A stretch of DNA of 8,834 nucleotides from an uncultured Panacagrimonas sp. (GTDB taxonomy: Bacteria > Pseudomonadota > Gammaproteobacteria > Nevskiales > Nevskiaceae): the NCBI GenBank assembly GCA_946481265.1, contig CAMLNE010000172.1, positions 1 through 8,834 of the forward strand, read 5' to 3'. Each line of letters starts with the position of its first letter. Position 1 is the first letter of the stretch. The translations under genes were made by a program, and so were the position numbers. Positions 6,627 to 8,834 of the stretch are shown here, one piece after another. The notes beneath the pieces are model-generated. The model did no database searches. It worked only from the letters and a program-made list of their open reading frames with translations, and was not told the origin of the DNA.

Positions 6627-6655
6627 ACATTACTCGCATAACCGTCATTTGTCAT
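6627..6655 (-). promoter_or_regulatory. Candidate sigma-70 promoter for the leftward operon
   Basis: On the minus strand ATGACA (6655-6650, five of six matches to TTGACA) is followed after exactly 17 nt by TAATGT (6632-6627, a weaker -10). Transcription would start near 6620 and leave a leader of about 60 nt before the GTG at 6559. It overlaps the GTCAT repeat, so a bound regulator would block it. Confidence 0.35.
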
Positions 6656-6661
6656 GAGGTG

Positions 6662-6667
6662 TAATAT
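6662..6667 (+). promoter_or_regulatory. Weak candidate -10 element for the rightward genes
   Basis: TAATAT, directly preceded by TG (6660-6661), lies 30 nt upstream of the crotonase ATG. No good -35 is found 16-18 nt further upstream, so a rightward promoter here would depend on an activator or on the TG element. This is a weak call. Confidence 0.25.
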
Positions 6668-6696
6668 CCGGGACCTGTCCACGAGAGGAATCCACC

Positions 6697-7485
6697 ATGT
6701 CCGACGCGTCCGCCGCCACCGTCCTGATCGAGCGCCGGGCGCCGCTGCTGGTGGTCACCATCAACCGTCCCGCGGTGCGCAACTGCGTGGACGGCCCCAC
6801 CGCGCAGCAGCTGGCCGACGCCTTCCGCAGCTTCGACGCCGACCCCGAGCTGCGCGTGGCGGTGCTCACCGGCGCGGACGGCCACTTCTGCGCGGGCGCC
6901 GACCTGAAGGCGCTCTCGAGCGGCGAGGCCGGGCGCGCCAACCGCCTGGATCCCGACGGCGACGGTCCCATGGGGCCCACGCGCATGCAGCTGTCCAAGC
7001 CGGTGATCGCGGCCGTGCACGGCTACTGCGTGGCCGGCGGCATCGAGCTGGCCGCCTGGTGCGACCTGCGCGTGGCCGACGAGACCGCCGTGTTCGGCGT
7101 GTTCTGCCGGCGTTTCGGCGTCCCCCTGATCGACGGCGGCACGGTGCGCCTGCCCCGGCTGATCGGCATGTCGCGTGCACTCGACATGATCCTCACCGGC
7201 CGCCCGGTCGACGCGCGCGAGGCCTACGCCATGGGCCTGGCCAACCGCCTGGCGCCGCGTGGCCAGGCGCAGGTCGTCGCCGAGGCGCTGGCACTGCAGA
7301 TCGCGGCATTCCCGCAGGTCTGCATGCGCGGCGATCGCCGGAGCGCCTACGAGCAATGGGGCCACGACGAGCCGGGCGCCATCGCCAACGAGTTCGCGCA
7401 CGGCTCGGCCACGCTGCAATCGGGTGAGACACTGGCCGGCGCGAGCCGCTTTCGCGACGGAGCGGGCCGGCACGGCAGGTTCTGA
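6697..7485 (+). CDS. Crotonase (enoyl-CoA hydratase/isomerase) family protein
   Basis: This encodes 262 residues, typical for the family. The ATG at 6697 has GAGAGGA (6683-6689) 7 nt upstream. CAGADLKAL (65-73) provides the first oxyanion-hole amide and CoA-binding loop; HGYCVAGGIELAAWCDLRVA (108-127) provides the second. Glu117 in GGIELA aligns with catalytic Glu144 of rat mitochondrial hydratase. The second catalytic Glu (164 in rat, within FGQPE) is Cys137 in an ungapped alignment (FGVFCRRFGVPLIDGGTVRL), and Asp146 stands in the loop where rat has IPGAGG. The enzyme may therefore be an isomerase, hydrolase or atypical hydratase rather than a standard beta-oxidation hydratase. Divergent from the dehydrogenase operon, it probably acts on the same CoA intermediates. 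Confidence 0.9.
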   Translation: MSDASAATVLIERRAPLLVVTINRPAVRNCVDGPTAQQLADAFRSFDADPELRVAVLTGADGHFCAGADLKALSSGEAGRANRLDPDGDGPMGPTRMQLSKPVIAAVHGYCVAGGIELAAWCDLRVADETAVFGVFCRRFGVPLIDGGTVRLPRLIGMSRALDMILTGRPVDAREAYAMGLANRLAPRGQAQVVAEALALQIAAFPQVCMRGDRRSAYEQWGHDEPGAIANEFAHGSATLQSGETLAGASRFRDGAGRHGRF

Positions 7486-7513
7486 GCGGATCCTGCCGTG
7501 ACCGGGACACGGC
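7467..7513 (+). promoter_or_regulatory. Competing hairpins spanning the crotonase stop, upstream of aidB
   Basis: CACGGCAGG (7471-7479) is perfectly complementary to CCTGCCGTG (7492-7500), a 9-bp stem with a 12-nt loop that contains the TGA stop. CCGG (7467-7470 and 7502-7505) can extend it across a bulged A7501. The right arm can instead pair its GCCGTG (7495-7500) with CACGGC (7508-7513) over a 7-nt loop, so the two structures exclude each other. No T tract follows, so it is not an evident intrinsic terminator; it might attenuate expression or stabilise an mRNA end between the two genes. Confidence 0.4.
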
Positions 7514-7559
7514 CCACGAGGCCTTCATATTCCAGCCGCTCGAGGATCGGAGCCACGCC

Positions 7560-8834
7560 ATGTCCAGCACGACCGCATTCATCACCCACGAGGTCACCAA
7601 CCAGGTGCCGCCGATCGGGCACTACAACGCCTGGCTGACCGACACCGCGCTGCGCGAGGCGGTGTCGCGCCAAGGCGGCGGCTGGGCCGAGGACGCATTG
7701 GCGGCCTTCGGCGAGGTCGCCGGTGGCGAGCTGATGGAACTCGGCTACACCGCCAACGAGAACCCGCCGAAGCTGCGCAGCCACGACCGCTACGGTCACC
7801 GCATCGACGAGGTCGAGTTCCACCCGGCCTATCACCGCGTGATGGAACTGGGCATGCGCCACGGCGTGCACGCCTTCGCCTGGCGCAACGCGGACCGGCC
7901 CGGTGCCCACGTCGCGCGCGCCGCGATCAGCTATCTGCATTCGCAGGCCGAGGCCGGCACCGGCTGCCCGCTGACCATGACGCATTCGGCGCCGGCCGCG
8001 CTGCGCCATGCACCGGAACTCGCGCGCGAGTGGATGCCGCGCATCACCTCGCTCGACTACGACCCGCGCGTGCTGCCGGCCGCGCAGAAGACCGGTTGCA
8101 CGGTCGGCATGGGCATGACCGAAAAGCAGGGCGGCTCCGATGTGCGCGCCAACACCACGCGCGCGGTACGCCAGCGCGACGGCAGCTACGAGGTGGTCGG
8201 CCACAAGTGGTTCCTGTCCGCGCCAATGTGCGACGCCTGGCTGGTGCTGGCCTACGTGGACGCCGATCCGGGGCAACACGGCCTCACCTGCTTCCTCATG
8301 CCCAAGTTGCGTCCTGACGGTTCGCGCAACGCGATCCACATCCAGCGACTCAAGGACAAGCTGGGCGATCGCAGCAATGCCTCGTCCGAGGTCGAATTCC
8401 GCGGCGCCTACGCGCAGCGCGTCGGTGACGAGGGACGCGGCGTGAACACGATCCTGGAGATGGTGGCGTTGACCCGGCTCGACTGCATGATCGGCTCGGC
8501 GGCCCTGATGCGTCAGGCCACGGTGCAGGCCCTGCACCATGCGCGCCATCGCAAGGTGTTCGGCAGGACGCTGATCGAGCAGCCGCTGATGCAGAACGTG
8601 CTGGCCGATCTTGCGCTGGAGAGCGAGGCGGCGATCGCGCTGACGATGCGCGTGGCGCGTGCGGTGGACGCCGGCGCGCGCGACCGCAACGAGGCGGCGT
8701 TCGCACGCATCGCGACCGCCATCGGCAAGTACTGGATCTGCAAGCGCGCGCCGCCGCTGGTCAACGAGGCGCAGGAGTGCCTCGGCGGCCTGGGCTACGT
8801 CGAGGAGAGCAACCTGCCGCGCCTGTACCGGCAG
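7560..8834 (+). CDS. aidB: AidB-like acyl-CoA dehydrogenase homologue (3' end outside window)
   Basis: The frame is open for 425 codons to the right edge; E. coli AidB has 541 residues, so about four fifths is present. It follows AidB closely: N-terminal HEVTNQVPPIGHYNAWLTD (10-28); GMGMTEKQGGSDV (183-195) and GHKWFLSAPMCDA (214-226) at the flavin; RLKDKLGDRSNASSEVEF (263-280); ALTRLDCMIGSAALMRQA (303-320); VFGRTLIEQPLMQ (333-345); and CLGGLGYVEESNLPRLYR (407-424). The WEGSGN segment bearing the catalytic-type Glu and the DNA-binding C-terminal domain lie beyond the window. In E. coli, AidB is a DNA-binding flavoprotein of the Ada alkylation response with weak isovaleryl-CoA dehydrogenase activity. 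The ATG at 7560 has GGAG (7549-7552) 7 nt upstream, and the gene starts 74 nt after the crotonase stop. No Ada box was recognised. Confidence 0.92.
   Translation, partial: MSSTTAFITHEVTNQVPPIGHYNAWLTDTALREAVSRQGGGWAEDALAAFGEVAGGELMELGYTANENPPKLRSHDRYGHRIDEVEFHPAYHRVMELGMRHGVHAFAWRNADRPGAHVARAAISYLHSQAEAGTGCPLTMTHSAPAALRHAPELAREWMPRITSLDYDPRVLPAAQKTGCTVGMGMTEKQGGSDVRANTTRAVRQRDGSYEVVGHKWFLSAPMCDAWLVLAYVDADPGQHGLTCFLMPKLRPDGSRNAIHIQRLKDKLGDRSNASSEVEFRGAYAQRVGDEGRGVNTILEMVALTRLDCMIGSAALMRQATVQALHHARHRKVFGRTLIEQPLMQNVLADLALESEAAIALTMRVARAVDAGARDRNEAAFARIATAIGKYWICKRAPPLVNEAQECLGGLGYVEESNLPRLYRQ

Larger units (their letters stand above)
6560..6696. promoter_or_regulatory. Divergent promoter/operator region
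   Basis: This 137-bp space lies between the GTG of the leftward dehydrogenase and the ATG of the rightward crotonase. Bases 6626-6667 are markedly richer in A+T than the surrounding sequence. They hold a direct repeat GTCAT (6644-6648 and 6651-6655, 7 bp apart) and widely spaced inverted arms ATTAC (6629-6633) and GTAAT (6661-6665). PaaX is the obvious candidate to bind here, since its gene lies in the leftward set, but its operator in this organism cannot be recognised by eye. Confidence 0.55.

Noticed and set aside
6560..6682. ATG at 6682 as start of the large dehydrogenase subunit
   Set aside because: The extra 41 residues are unlike relatives and would cover the promoter region. GTG at 6559 has a well-spaced GGAGG and gives the standard N-terminus.
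1..8834. CRISPR array, tRNA/rRNA genes, insertion sequences, prophage or toxin-antitoxin genes
   Set aside because: No regularly spaced repeats, RNA-gene signatures, transposase or integrase motifs or paired terminal repeats were seen on either strand.

Overview
The window looks like chromosomal DNA from a high-G+C gammaproteobacterium, of the Xanthomonadales, Nevskiales or Steroidobacterales kind. That is inferred from the strong third-position G/C bias, the PA0069-type radical SAM fragment at the left edge and the E. coli-type AidB at the right edge. I cannot fix the genus. I see no tRNA, rRNA, CRISPR array, insertion sequence or phage gene.

Layout. (1) Bases 1-406 hold the broken C-terminal end of a PA0069-family radical SAM protein. 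(2) Bases 407-714 have no convincing gene, but contain a hairpin just after the radical SAM stop and a terminator-like hairpin facing left. (3) Bases 715-906 encode a 63-residue single-pass membrane protein with a strong ribosome binding site. (4) On the minus strand, 6559 down to 1061 holds five co-directional genes: acyl-CoA dehydrogenase large subunit (GTG start), acyl-CoA dehydrogenase small subunit, a Rieske non-heme iron oxygenase alpha subunit, a PaaX-type regulator, and a DUF3047-like protein. The small dehydrogenase, the oxygenase and paaX are joined by two ATGA stop/start overlaps. (5) A 137-bp, relatively A+T-rich divergent promoter region (6560-6696) separates this set from (6) two rightward genes: a crotonase-family protein (6697-7485) and an aidB homologue (7560 to the right edge, cut off).

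How they may work together. A two-subunit acyl-CoA dehydrogenase, a crotonase and a Rieske monooxygenase under a PaaX-family regulator (PaaX of E. coli senses phenylacetyl-CoA) suggest a regulated CoA-thioester catabolic module. It would dehydrogenate an acyl-CoA, process the enoyl-CoA, and hydroxylate or demethylate a substrate oxidatively. The substrate cannot be read from the sequence. Neither a reductase for the oxygenase nor a thiolase or CoA ligase is in the window, so the module either continues elsewhere or borrows housekeeping partners.

Most noteworthy: the crotonase keeps one of the two classical catalytic glutamates but has Cys at the other; the dehydrogenase pair has the canonical YEG-site glutamate replaced and its likely base only in the large subunit; a LecA-like fold may precede the DUF3047-like region; and a set of mutually exclusive hairpins lies between the crotonase and aidB.
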